From Salinispira pacifica (lineage in GTDB: Bacteria; Spirochaetota; Spirochaetia; DSM-27196; Salinispiraceae): a stretch of DNA of 64,000 bases. Position numbers and translations under genes: made by a program. The notes beneath the pieces were generated by a model. The model saw only the letters and a program-made list of their open reading frames with translations, searched no databases and had not been told where the DNA came from. Of the stretch, positions 56,310 to 64,000 are shown piece by piece (the stretch's first letter is position 1; the number at the start of each line of letters is the position of its first letter). The stretch covers positions 248,001-312,000 of the forward strand of contig NC_023035.1 of assembly GCF_000507245.1 (NCBI RefSeq), in the 5' to 3' direction.

Positions 56310-58093
56310 TGGCATATAACCAGTATATTCTTGTCTGCGGCGGAACGGGATGCGAATCCAGTAAAGCCGACGATATTTATCAGAACCTGAAACAGAGTGC
56401 AGAAGAGCATAAAGTTGAGAAGGATGTTCAAATCGTGAAAACCGGCTGTTTCGGTTTCTGCGAAAAAGGCCCCATTTGTAAGGTCCTTCCCGATGAAAGC
56501 TTTTATGTGGAAGTAAAACCTGAAGACGCCAAAGATATTATCGAAGAGCATGTGGTAAAAGGACGGCAGGTTGACCGGCTTCTCTACAAGGAAGAAGGCA
56601 CCCATGCCAAGAGCATTGAGAACATCAGCTTTTATCAGAAGCAGGTGAGGATCGTGCTCAGGAACTGCGGATTTATAAATCCTGAAAACATCGAAGAGTA
56701 TATCGCCCGGGAAGGGTATGCAGCACTGGAGAAGGTGCTTTCCGAGATGAAACCCCAGGATGTTATCGAAGAACTGAAGGCTTCGAAAATACGGGGCCGG
56801 GGTGGAGCGGGGTTCCCTACCTGGAAAAAATGGTCCTTCACCAAAGATGTGGACGCCGATCAGAAATATATTGTGTGTAATGCCGATGAAGGTGACCCCG
56901 GCGCATACATGGACCGTTCGGTCCTTGAAGGGGATCCCCATTCGGTACTGGAAGCAATGGCCATCGCCGGATATACCGTCGGCGCAGATAAGGGCTTTAT
57001 TTACATCCGTGCCGAGTATCCCCTGGCCATCAACCGATTGGAAATAGCCATCGCACAGGCCCGTGAAATGGGGCTGTTGGGTAACAATATTCTGGGTACG
57101 GATTTCAGTTTCGACATTGAAGTGCGTCTTGGTGCCGGAGCCTTTGTCTGCGGTGAAGAAACCGCCCTTCTTGCTTCCATCGAAGGAAATCGGGGAATGC
57201 CCGTTCCCCGTCCTCCCTTCCCTGCTGTGAAAGGTTTGTGGAATCAGCCTACGGTGATCAACAACGTAGAGACCTGGGCCAACATTCCGGTAATCATCAA
57301 CCGCGGAGGAGACTGGTTTGCGGGAATCGGTACCGATAAATCCACCGGCACAAAAGTCTTCGCCCTTACCGGTAAAATCAATAACTCGGGTCTGGTTGAA
57401 GTTCCCATGGGAACTCCTCTGAAAGATATTGTGTACAATATCGGCGGCGGTATTCCCAAAGGAAAGGCGTTCAAGGCGGTACAAACCGGAGGTCCTTCCG
57501 GCGGCGTGATTACATCAGATTACATTGATGTGCCCATCGACTATGAGCATCTTGCGGAGCTGGGCTCCATCATGGGCTCCGGCGGAATGATCGTCATGGA
57601 CGAGGACGACTGTATCGTTGATGTGGCAAAATTCTACCTGGGATTCACCGTTGAAGAATCCTGCGGGAAGTGTGCTCCATGCCGAATCGGCGGCCGGAAG
57701 CTCTACAATATTCTGGACAGGATCACCAAGGGACAGTCCAGCATGGATGAGCTGGAAACAATCAAGCAGATCGGTCACGCCATGCAGCGGGCCAGCCTCT
57801 GCGGACTGGGACAAACTGCACCCAATCCGGTTCTTTCCTCCATGAAGTACTTTGAAGACGAGTATCTGGCACACATAAAGGACGAAACCTGTCCTTCCGG
57901 AGTGTGTAAGGATCTTGTTCACTATGAAATTGATCCGGAGAAATGTATCGGCTGCGGTCTCTGTGCCCGGAAGTGTCCGGTGAATGTAATCAGCGGTGAA
58001 AAGCGTCAGCCCTATGTCATCGATCAGTCGGGATGTATCAAGTGCGGGGAATGTTACAACGCATGTAAATTCCAGGCCGTTCTGGTGAAATAA
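56309..58093 (+). CDS. hydB: NADH-dependent [FeFe]-hydrogenase subunit HydB (NuoF-like)
   Basis: A 594-residue flavoprotein. An N-terminal thioredoxin-like [2Fe-2S] domain (CGGTGCESSKADD, KTGCFGFCEKGPIC) is followed by the NuoF core that binds FMN and NAD(H): KIRGRGGAGFPTWKKW, CNADEGDPGAYMDRSVLEGD, the N3-type cluster ESCGKCAPCRIGGRK with a fourth Cys in SLCGLGQ. A C-terminal pair of [4Fe-4S] motifs reads CIGCGLCARKCPVNVI and CIKCGECYNACKFQAV. It is the proposed site of NADH oxidation and electron bifurcation. It overlaps the previous stop by one base and hydA follows after 18 bp. Confidence 0.95.
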   Translation: MAYNQYILVCGGTGCESSKADDIYQNLKQSAEEHKVEKDVQIVKTGCFGFCEKGPICKVLPDESFYVEVKPEDAKDIIEEHVVKGRQVDRLLYKEEGTHAKSIENISFYQKQVRIVLRNCGFINPENIEEYIAREGYAALEKVLSEMKPQDVIEELKASKIRGRGGAGFPTWKKWSFTKDVDADQKYIVCNADEGDPGAYMDRSVLEGDPHSVLEAMAIAGYTVGADKGFIYIRAEYPLAINRLEIAIAQAREMGLLGNNILGTDFSFDIEVRLGAGAFVCGEETALLASIEGNRGMPVPRPPFPAVKGLWNQPTVINNVETWANIPVIINRGGDWFAGIGTDKSTGTKVFALTGKINNSGLVEVPMGTPLKDIVYNIGGGIPKGKAFKAVQTGGPSGGVITSDYIDVPIDYEHLAELGSIMGSGGMIVMDEDDCIVDVAKFYLGFTVEESCGKCAPCRIGGRKLYNILDRITKGQSSMDELETIKQIGHAMQRASLCGLGQTAPNPVLSSMKYFEDEYLAHIKDETCPSGVCKDLVHYEIDPEKCIGCGLCARKCPVNVISGEKRQPYVIDQSGCIKCGECYNACKFQAVLVK

Positions 58094-58111
58094 GCGGGAG
58101 GATAAACAACC

Positions 58112-59854
58112 ATGGTAAATGTGAAAATAAATGGAATTGATGTGCAGGTCGAAGAGGGAACCACCATTCTCGAAGCTGCAAAACAGAATCAGATCAAGGT
58201 TCCCACCCTGTGTTACCACCAGGATTTGGAACCCTGGGCAGCCTGCGGAATCTGCGTGGTGAAAACCGAGGGTTCCCCCAAGATGGTGCGGGCATGTGCA
58301 ACTCCGGTTCATGAAGGTGCGAACTATCTCACCCACGATGCGGAAATTGTTGAGGTGCGAAAAAGCGTTGTAGAGATGATACTCTCCAACCATCCCGACG
58401 ACTGCCTGTACTGTCCCCGGAACCAGAACTGTGAACTCCAGCGTCTTGCCCAGGAATTCGGTATCCGGGAACAGCCATTTGAAAAGAATCTCCGGGAACT
58501 GCCCGTTGACGATTCCACCCCTTCCATCATTCTTGATCCTGAAAAATGTGTGCTGTGCGGACGCTGTGCCAAGGTCTGCCAGGACATGCAGAATGTATGG
58601 GCCCTGGAATTTATCGGCCGGGGGGATGAAACCCGTATTGCAGGAGCCGGAGATATTCAGCTGAACGAAACACCCTGTATTAAGTGCGGTCAGTGTTCAG
58701 CCCATTGTCCTGTTGGCGCCATTTACGAAAACAGCCAGTGCGGGAATGTGTGGAATGAACTGAGACAAACCGACAAGCATGTGGTGGTTCAGGTTGCTCC
58801 GGCGGTCAGGGTCGCCATAGGCGAGGCCTTCGGCAATGCCCCGGGAACCATCATGACCGGACAGATGTACGCCGCCCTGAGGAAAATGGGATTTGATGCG
58901 ATTTTCGACACCAACTTTGCTGCGGACCTCACCATTATGGAAGAGGCCACGGAGTTTGTATCCCGATTCACCAAGGGAGAGACTCTCCCGCTGATTACCA
59001 CCTGCTGCCCAAGCTGGGTGGACTATCTGGAAAAATACTACTCGGAAATGATTCCTCATTTTTCCACAGCCAAGAGTCCCCAGATGATGATGGCATCCAT
59101 GATCAAGAGCTACTACGCCGATCAGAAAGGAATTAAGCCCGAAGATATTACCGTGGTGAGCATTATGCCCTGTACTTCCAAAAAATATGAGATCACCCGT
59201 GACGATCATATGTTTTCTTCCGGAATCCAGGACTGTGACTATGTTCTTACCACCCGGGAATTCAGCCGTATGATCAAGCAGGCGGGAATCGATTTCAACA
59301 GTCTGCCCGAAGAAGAGGCTGATAATCCCCTTGGAATGTACACCGGCGCGGGAACCATATTTGGGGTTTCGGGGGGAGTTATGGAAGCCGCTCTGCGAAG
59401 CGCATACAATATGGTTACCGGAGAAGACCTGACCCAGGTGAATTTCCAGGCAGTCCGGGGAATTGAAGGTATCAAGGAAGCCGAGATCGACATTAAGGGA
59501 ACCAAGGTAAGAGTCGCAGTAGCTCACCAGATGGGAAACATCGAAGAGGTTCTTAAAAGAGTGAAGAAAGCCCAGGCCGAGGGAGGCGAGATCCCTTATC
59601 ATTTTATTGAAGTGATGGCGTGCCGGGGCGGCTGTATTGCCGGCGGCGGTCAACCCTACGGTGCCACCGATGAAATCCGTCAACAGCGGATTGACGGCTT
59701 GTATGCTGATGACACCAAGCAGAAGATCCGCATGAGTCACCAAAATCCATATATTCAGAAAATCTACAGTGATTTCCTGGACAAGCCGGGCAGTGAAAAG
59801 GCCCACAAGTTTCTTCACACCCATTATACGCCCCGGCCGCTGTATCAGAAGTAA
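58112..59854 (+). CDS. hydA: [FeFe]-hydrogenase catalytic subunit HydA
   Basis: A 580-residue enzyme that makes or uses H2 at the H-cluster. An N-terminal [2Fe-2S] domain (TLCYHQDLEPWAACGICVVK) and a His/Cys-ligated cluster (HPDDCLYCPRNQNCELQRLA) are followed by a pair of [4Fe-4S] motifs (CVLCGRCAKVCQDM, CIKCGQCSAHCPVGAI). The H-cluster motifs are TTCCPSWVDY (L1), IMPCTSKKYEITRDD (L2) and VMACRGGCIAGGGQPY (L3). L1 has Thr for the usual Ser, and L3 has Arg for the usual Pro. The maturases HydEFG are not in this window. It is the last gene of the operon and ends before a terminator hairpin. Confidence 0.95.
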   Translation: MVNVKINGIDVQVEEGTTILEAAKQNQIKVPTLCYHQDLEPWAACGICVVKTEGSPKMVRACATPVHEGANYLTHDAEIVEVRKSVVEMILSNHPDDCLYCPRNQNCELQRLAQEFGIREQPFEKNLRELPVDDSTPSIILDPEKCVLCGRCAKVCQDMQNVWALEFIGRGDETRIAGAGDIQLNETPCIKCGQCSAHCPVGAIYENSQCGNVWNELRQTDKHVVVQVAPAVRVAIGEAFGNAPGTIMTGQMYAALRKMGFDAIFDTNFAADLTIMEEATEFVSRFTKGETLPLITTCCPSWVDYLEKYYSEMIPHFSTAKSPQMMMASMIKSYYADQKGIKPEDITVVSIMPCTSKKYEITRDDHMFSSGIQDCDYVLTTREFSRMIKQAGIDFNSLPEEEADNPLGMYTGAGTIFGVSGGVMEAALRSAYNMVTGEDLTQVNFQAVRGIEGIKEAEIDIKGTKVRVAVAHQMGNIEEVLKRVKKAQAEGGEIPYHFIEVMACRGGCIAGGGQPYGATDEIRQQRIDGLYADDTKQKIRMSHQNPYIQKIYSDFLDKPGSEKAHKFLHTHYTPRPLYQK

Positions 59855-59882
59855 GAGTCAACATTCCTCCTTAGAATTTCCG

Positions 59883-59906
59883 GCGGGGCCCAGGCCCCGC
59901 TGTCTT
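59883..59906 (+). terminator. hydrogenase operon terminator
   Basis: GCGGGGCC/GGCCCCGC with a 2-nt loop, then TGTCTTT. The stem is strong and the U-run is imperfect. It lies 28 bp after the hydA stop. Confidence 0.65.
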
Positions 59907-59923
59907 TGTATCTAAAAAAAAAG

Positions 59924-60056
59924 CAGTGCACCAAAGCTTGTGAAAAAAGTATATTTCGAAAAATTCGACCGTACCGGTGGTGTCGGGTGATTTTCCGGCA
60001 CTAAATATGTTGTTTTTTGCTGGAAAACCTAGTGCTTCACAAGCTTCCGTGCACTG
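59924..60056 (-). repeat. inverted-repeat element, copy 3
   Basis: Arms at 59924-59944 and 60036-60056 match in 19 of 21 positions and share the core CAGTGCACNNAAGCTTGTGA with copies 1 and 2. The roughly 91-bp interior differs from copy 1. On the minus strand the right-hand end is followed by GC and nine T (A-run at 59914-59922), as in copy 1, so this copy is in the opposite orientation. The remaining gap up to 60160 shows no gene. Confidence 0.85.
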
Positions 60057-60159
60057 GTCGTCGTTTTTGCTGCGCCAACCCCATGATTTTCCTGCGGATA
60101 TCTTTTAGACTATGCAATATGACTGCACAGTTCAGCATCGTCAGCCGGAGAGTCTAACC

Positions 60160-61635
60160 ATGGAAATACGGGAAATACAGGCATTCATAGAAGGAAAAGA
60201 TACTGACTCAAATGCCTTGCGAACCCAGCTGGCTCATTTGGTGAAAGCCCACCGTGTTCAGGCTGAGCGGGAAAAGAAGCTGAAGGATGAATTACAGGGG
60301 GAGAAGGAAGAAAACCGAAGACTCATTCATCTTTCCTCAATTCACCCTGACACCATGCTTCCCCTCTACCGGGAATATCTGAAAGATATGAATATCCTAC
60401 TTGAGGGGCTGGATCCCCGGGTAAACAGTTTTGCCCTGGTCCACTTTATGATTAAGGATCATACAGACCAGCAATACAGTTCCTACAATGTCCGGAAACC
60501 TCTGATGTTCAAGACGGTAATGAAGCTTCAGGACCTGCTGCTGCAAGGTGAAACCCTTTACCAGGGAGAGCGCCTGGAAGATCTGATTCTTTATGTGCCT
60601 GCTCTGGAAAAAGAGGAGTTTCTCAGGGATCGGCTGCTTACCCGTTTTCTCCCGATCATCAGTGCCCGGCATCAGACCGGGAGCGGCGAGCTGCAGTTTG
60701 ACTGTCATATGGGCATGGTGAGATATCCGGATCACGGTACGAGTCTCAATGAGCTGAATTCCAATCTCGAGTTTGCACTCCAGGAAGCTGTGAGGGAAAA
60801 GCAGAGTCTGATTCAGTACAACACGGATATCGGCGAGATTCAGCGAAAGAATCTCATTATTCAGCGAGATCTGAGAAAGGAAAAGGAAGAGAGCTTCGCC
60901 GGTCTGGAACTTCGCTATCAGCCCTTTGTAAATTCCGGGAACCGGGTTGTGGGCTGTGAGAGTCTGGTTCGCTGGAACCATCCGGAGTTCGGGTTTATTT
61001 CCCCGGAGAAATTTATCCGCATATCGGAACAGACGGGAGATATAAAAATGCTCGGCCGCTGGATTCTGTATCAGGCCCTGCAGGATCTTAAGCGCTGGTT
61101 GAAGGCCGGGCTGGAAGATATCTATGTTTCGGTGAATCTGTCCCCCGTGCAGTTCACCCATAAAGGCTTATCCGAAGAGATTATCAGAATGATGAAAGCC
61201 ATCGGTCTGGAGGGAAGATACCTAAAACTTGAGATTACCGAAGGTGCGATTATGGCGGATCCGGAAGAATCCACCATGATAATCAAGAATCTTCAGAATT
61301 ATGGCATCCGCATTGCCATAGACGATTTCGGAACCGGATACTCTTCCCTGAATTATCTCATGAATTTGCCGATAAATACTCTGAAACTCGATAAGTCCTT
61401 CGTGGATGATGTGTTGAATAACAGCCGAAATCAGGAAGTCGTTCGAAGCATCATTAATCTGGGGGACAGCTTAGGAATGGAACTGCTTGCAGAAGGTGTG
61501 GAAAGCAAAGATCAAAAAGAGTATCTGTTTGCCCAGGGTGTTCACTACATTCAGGGATACTACTATTCTGCCCCGGTCACATCAGGGGAATTCGAAACCA
61601 TCATCGGGGATCCGGACTATTTCCAGGATAAATAG
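60160..61635 (+). CDS. EAL-domain protein (c-di-GMP phosphodiesterase)
   Basis: 491 residues. An N-terminal coiled coil (about 20-55) and a degenerate GGDEF-like region (about 110-240; CHMGMVRYPDHGTSLNELNS) precede an EAL domain from about 260. Catalytic elements appear intact: ESLVRWNHPEFG (Ser in place of Ala), SVNLSPVQF, LEITEGAIM, AIDDFGTGYSSLNYL, TLKLDKSFV, AEGVES, QGYYYSAP. It should hydrolyse c-di-GMP to pGpG and influence motility or adhesion. There is no membrane segment. GGAGAG supports the ATG at 60160; an ATG at 60112, 7 nt after a TATCTT box, is a possible leaderless alternative adding 16 residues. Confidence 0.88.
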   Translation: MEIREIQAFIEGKDTDSNALRTQLAHLVKAHRVQAEREKKLKDELQGEKEENRRLIHLSSIHPDTMLPLYREYLKDMNILLEGLDPRVNSFALVHFMIKDHTDQQYSSYNVRKPLMFKTVMKLQDLLLQGETLYQGERLEDLILYVPALEKEEFLRDRLLTRFLPIISARHQTGSGELQFDCHMGMVRYPDHGTSLNELNSNLEFALQEAVREKQSLIQYNTDIGEIQRKNLIIQRDLRKEKEESFAGLELRYQPFVNSGNRVVGCESLVRWNHPEFGFISPEKFIRISEQTGDIKMLGRWILYQALQDLKRWLKAGLEDIYVSVNLSPVQFTHKGLSEEIIRMMKAIGLEGRYLKLEITEGAIMADPEESTMIIKNLQNYGIRIAIDDFGTGYSSLNYLMNLPINTLKLDKSFVDDVLNNSRNQEVVRSIINLGDSLGMELLAEGVESKDQKEYLFAQGVHYIQGYYYSAPVTSGEFETIIGDPDYFQDK

Positions 61636-61714
61636 CTCATCGGCTGAATACTCCGGACACAGGTTCAGCGGGGTTCTGAGCGGTTGGCATCTCCCGGCAG
61701 GGCGGGTTTTCGCA

Positions 61715-62326
61715 ATGATTACACTGTTCGTCCTGGTCTTCCTGATTCCCACGGAGATACATTCTCAAAACTCTCAAGAAGGGATTCCGGATTCCCGCAC
61801 AGGTGAAAACCGGGCTGAGGGTACCCCAGCCGGAGGAAACAGTAACGAAGGGCTCCCGGGGCTGAACAGAGAGGAGCTTCTGCAGATTCGGGAAATTGAG
61901 GCGCTTCTGGATGAAGAAGGCAGATTTCTCGCAGGCCCCATAGAAATACCCCGGGCGTCAGAAGTGGGGCAGATGCTTCCCCGGGTCCTGGAAAACCGGG
62001 GTGTGCCGCTGCGCATGTTTCCTCTCCGTGGTGAAGAATCATGGATGGATGATGTGGTCTTCTTCTACGATGACTACAGCTACCTCTACTGGTATGAGGA
62101 TCGGGTCTGGCAGATACGCTTTGATTACCGCTATGCATCTGCCATAGCCGGAGTTCGGATGGGGATGAATATAGATGAGGTGAGTTCAATTCTCGGCCCA
62201 CCCAGATATATGGGAAACAGCAGCCTCTATTATGATCTGGTTGACCCCGGGTATCCGCTCAGGGCAAGATTTGTATTCGAAGAAAATATTCTCAAGGATG
62301 TGTACATCTACCGAAGCGATTTCTAA
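61715..62326 (+). CDS. exported protein with BamE/SmpA-like C-terminal region
   Basis: 203 residues. A signal peptide (about 1-18, ending IPTEIHSQ) is followed by a Gly/Asn/Glu-rich linker and a mixed domain. The C-terminal 70 residues (GVRMGMNIDEVSSILGPPRY, then SLYYDLVDPGYPLRARFVF) follow the BamE/SmpA pattern of a helix plus three strands, which in other bacteria stabilises outer-membrane protein assembly. An upstream in-frame extension overlaps the EAL gene and looks non-coding. The Shine-Dalgarno sequence is weak. Function is inferred only from fold resemblance. Confidence 0.6.
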   Translation: MITLFVLVFLIPTEIHSQNSQEGIPDSRTGENRAEGTPAGGNSNEGLPGLNREELLQIREIEALLDEEGRFLAGPIEIPRASEVGQMLPRVLENRGVPLRMFPLRGEESWMDDVVFFYDDYSYLYWYEDRVWQIRFDYRYASAIAGVRMGMNIDEVSSILGPPRYMGNSSLYYDLVDPGYPLRARFVFEENILKDVYIYRSDF

Positions 62327-62371
62327 TCCGTTTCACTAACGTAAAACATTCTGTTCATATGAGGAAAAACC

Positions 62372-63925
62372 ATGTCGCGTATTTGTCTGACGCTTCCGGG
62401 GCCCGATGCAGGAGCCGACATCCGCTTCGCCGGAGATTATCAGGGCTGTTATCAGGCCCTGGAACTGAGATTGGACCTGCTCGAAAACCCTGTAGCTGAC
62501 GCCCTGGAAATTTTGAGTTTTCTGGGGGAGCAGAATTCCGTTATGGAAACCCTGGGGAATGATCCGTCGCTGATAATGACTCTGAGGAGAGTTGAGGACG
62601 GGGGCCGGTTTTCTGGAAGTGTACAAGAGCAAACCGAGCGTATCAGCGCAATTCTTGAATCTCTTCAGAATACTGCCGGTCATACCTGGAGCAGAATCCA
62701 GCCCGTTCTGGCAGTGGACCTGGAAGCAGACTCCGCTCTGGATCAGTTTGCAGGTTCACTTGGCAGAAAGCATGTGACCGTTATCCGGTCTCTACACGAT
62801 TTTCAGGGAACCCCGCACGATCTGGCCTCGCTTCTGGAGCACTGTGCTTCACAAGGGGATATTCCCAAGCTCGCGGTAATGCCCGGAGGTCTGCATGATC
62901 TTACAAGGATATTTCAGGAAGGAAGAAAGTATGCCCGGCGCCGCCCCGGTAAGCGGTTCATTCTCCTGGGGATGGGAGAGTATGGTATTCCCAGCAGAAT
63001 TCTGCCGGAACGGATCGGAAGCTATTTGAGTTTCGCTTCTCCAGGAGAAGGGGTTGCTCCCGGGCAGATGGATTGCCGGGAGTTGCATGAAAGCTTTCGT
63101 GCCCGGAAGATCAATCCCGATACGCCCATCTTTGCGATTATCGGAAACCCCGTATCCCACAGCCGTAGTCCGGAAATACACAACGGGAATTTCCGGCGTG
63201 ACCGGCGGGAGGCATTGTACATTCCTCTCCTTTGCGATGATCCCGAAGAAATTCCCGCTTTTGCTCTGGAAGCAAATCTTCTGGGGGCTTCGGTAACCGT
63301 GCCCCATAAGGAGGCGGTGCGGAGGATTCTCCAGCACGAGGACGATGAGGTCTCAGCCGTTGAAGCCTGCAATACTATTATTCGCGATTCCCGGGGATGG
63401 ACGGGGCTGAATACGGATGTCAGCGGGTTTATTCAGCCCATTATCCCGGTCCTCAGAGAAATCAGAGAGTCCCGGGGCGAGGTGAAGGCGGCGGTGATTG
63501 GAGCCGGCGGTGCGGCCAAGGCTGCGGCATATGCTCTTCTGAGAGAAGGCTGTGAGCTCATAATTCTCAACCGTACGCCCCGCCGGGCAGAAGAGCTGGC
63601 GGAGCAGCTATCTTCAATCTTCCCGGGGAAGGTTATCAGCGGAGTACTTGGTCCTGATTCAAGGTCTTTGCTGCAAACATACCGGTATATGATTGTCCAA
63701 ACAACAACTGTGGGTATGGCTCACGGTCATGCCGGGGATCCCCTATCATTTTACGATTTTACAGGAGATGAATTTCTCTATGATATTATTTATACCCCTG
63801 CGGTTACAGAACTTATGGGGCGGGCCGAAAATGCCGGATGCAGAACCAAAAACGGATGGGAAATGTTTCAGAGACAGGCTGCCCTTCAGGCCCGGCGTTC
63901 TCCAAAGTTATTGACGAATATGTGA
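62372..63925 (+). CDS. aroDE: fused 3-dehydroquinate dehydratase / shikimate dehydrogenase
   Basis: 517 residues catalysing steps 3 and 4 of the shikimate pathway. Residues 1-230 are a type I dehydroquinase with the catalytic His in SLHDFQGTP and the Schiff-base Lys in PKLAVMP. Residues about 250-510 are AroE: IIGNPVSHSRSPEIHN, VTVPHKEAV with the catalytic Lys, GLNTDVSGF with Asp, and the NADP-binding GAGGAAKAAAYAL followed by NRTPRR. GAGGAAAA precedes the ATG. Such fusions are known in spirochaetes, chlamydiae and plants. The last 75 bp of the window after the stop show no feature. Confidence 0.95.
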   Translation: MSRICLTLPGPDAGADIRFAGDYQGCYQALELRLDLLENPVADALEILSFLGEQNSVMETLGNDPSLIMTLRRVEDGGRFSGSVQEQTERISAILESLQNTAGHTWSRIQPVLAVDLEADSALDQFAGSLGRKHVTVIRSLHDFQGTPHDLASLLEHCASQGDIPKLAVMPGGLHDLTRIFQEGRKYARRRPGKRFILLGMGEYGIPSRILPERIGSYLSFASPGEGVAPGQMDCRELHESFRARKINPDTPIFAIIGNPVSHSRSPEIHNGNFRRDRREALYIPLLCDDPEEIPAFALEANLLGASVTVPHKEAVRRILQHEDDEVSAVEACNTIIRDSRGWTGLNTDVSGFIQPIIPVLREIRESRGEVKAAVIGAGGAAKAAAYALLREGCELIILNRTPRRAEELAEQLSSIFPGKVISGVLGPDSRSLLQTYRYMIVQTTTVGMAHGHAGDPLSFYDFTGDEFLYDIIYTPAVTELMGRAENAGCRTKNGWEMFQRQAALQARRSPKLLTNM

Positions 63926-64000
63926 AGCGTCGCGTATAGACTCTGATGCCGACGGACCAGCTCCGGTAAGCCCCGGTCTGCCTTGTTCTGCCCTGGAGCC

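Noticed and set aside
1-64000. CRISPR arrays, tRNA or rRNA genes, prophage or IS elements
   Set aside because: No regularly spaced repeats, no tRNA cloverleaf or CCA end, no rRNA core, and no transposase or phage structural genes were recognised. The intron RT is the only mobile-element protein.

Overview
The window looks like part of the chromosome of a free-living, anaerobic or fermentative spirochaete (Spirochaetota, Spirochaeta/Salinispira-like). The grounds are many short-lipobox lipoproteins, LPP20/FlgT-like surface proteins, repeats resembling the Leptospira LA_2272 surface family, an aroD-aroE fusion and a bifurcating-type [FeFe]-hydrogenase locus. This placement is inferred from protein resemblance; no rRNA or tRNA is present to confirm it.

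Layout. 1-570: the 3' end of an unknown gene, then a candidate structured RNA of about 280 nt with its own promoter and terminator. 570-6821: serC, a Pycsar-effector-like membrane protein, an alpha/beta hydrolase, pgi and glnA. 6903-9050: a group IIC intron placed directly after the glnA terminator. 9273-14150: a lipoprotein, then an ECF sigma / membrane anti-sigma-like / secreted caspase-like operon. 14240-22182: eda, an unusual ACT-domain GlnE, a DUF2156 protein, pepT and alr. 22346-29406: five exported proteins, four of them lipoproteins, several LPP20/FlgT-like. 29524-31342: an ArsR regulator and ArsP-type permease sharing an operator, with copies of an inverted-repeat element on both sides of the permease. 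31392-38653: a coiled-coil protein, mnmE-mnmG-rsmG, a TPR protein and a DnaK-like membrane protein. 38716-47374: a lytic transglycosylase, uppP, ftsK, a GPH transporter and an acetyltransferase. 47415-51341: a two-component trio with one apparently degenerate kinase. 51323-59854: the hydrogenase locus, with rex, two DRTGG proteins, a CBS/ATPase protein and a PHP protein divergent from hydC, an ATPase, a ferredoxin-like protein, hydB and hydA. 60160-63925: an EAL protein, a BamE-like protein and aroDE.

How the genes connect. GlnA keeps the adenylylation tyrosine, and its modifying enzyme GlnE lies 8 kb away. Rex probably senses NADH/NAD+ and represses its own operon through a site over its promoter, next to an NADH-linked hydrogenase. 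The ECF sigma, anti-sigma-like and caspase genes form one transcription unit that may be autoregulated. UppP, the transglycosylase and Alr belong to cell-wall metabolism.

The main cross-cutting observation is that about nine genes lack a Shine-Dalgarno sequence but have a sigma-70-like promoter whose -10 box ends 5-7 nt before the ATG, so their mRNAs are probably leaderless. Other points of interest are an inverted-repeat element in three copies, the GlnE domain order, the candidate RNA at 252-531, and two genes whose conserved C-termini are out of frame after runs of five identical bases.
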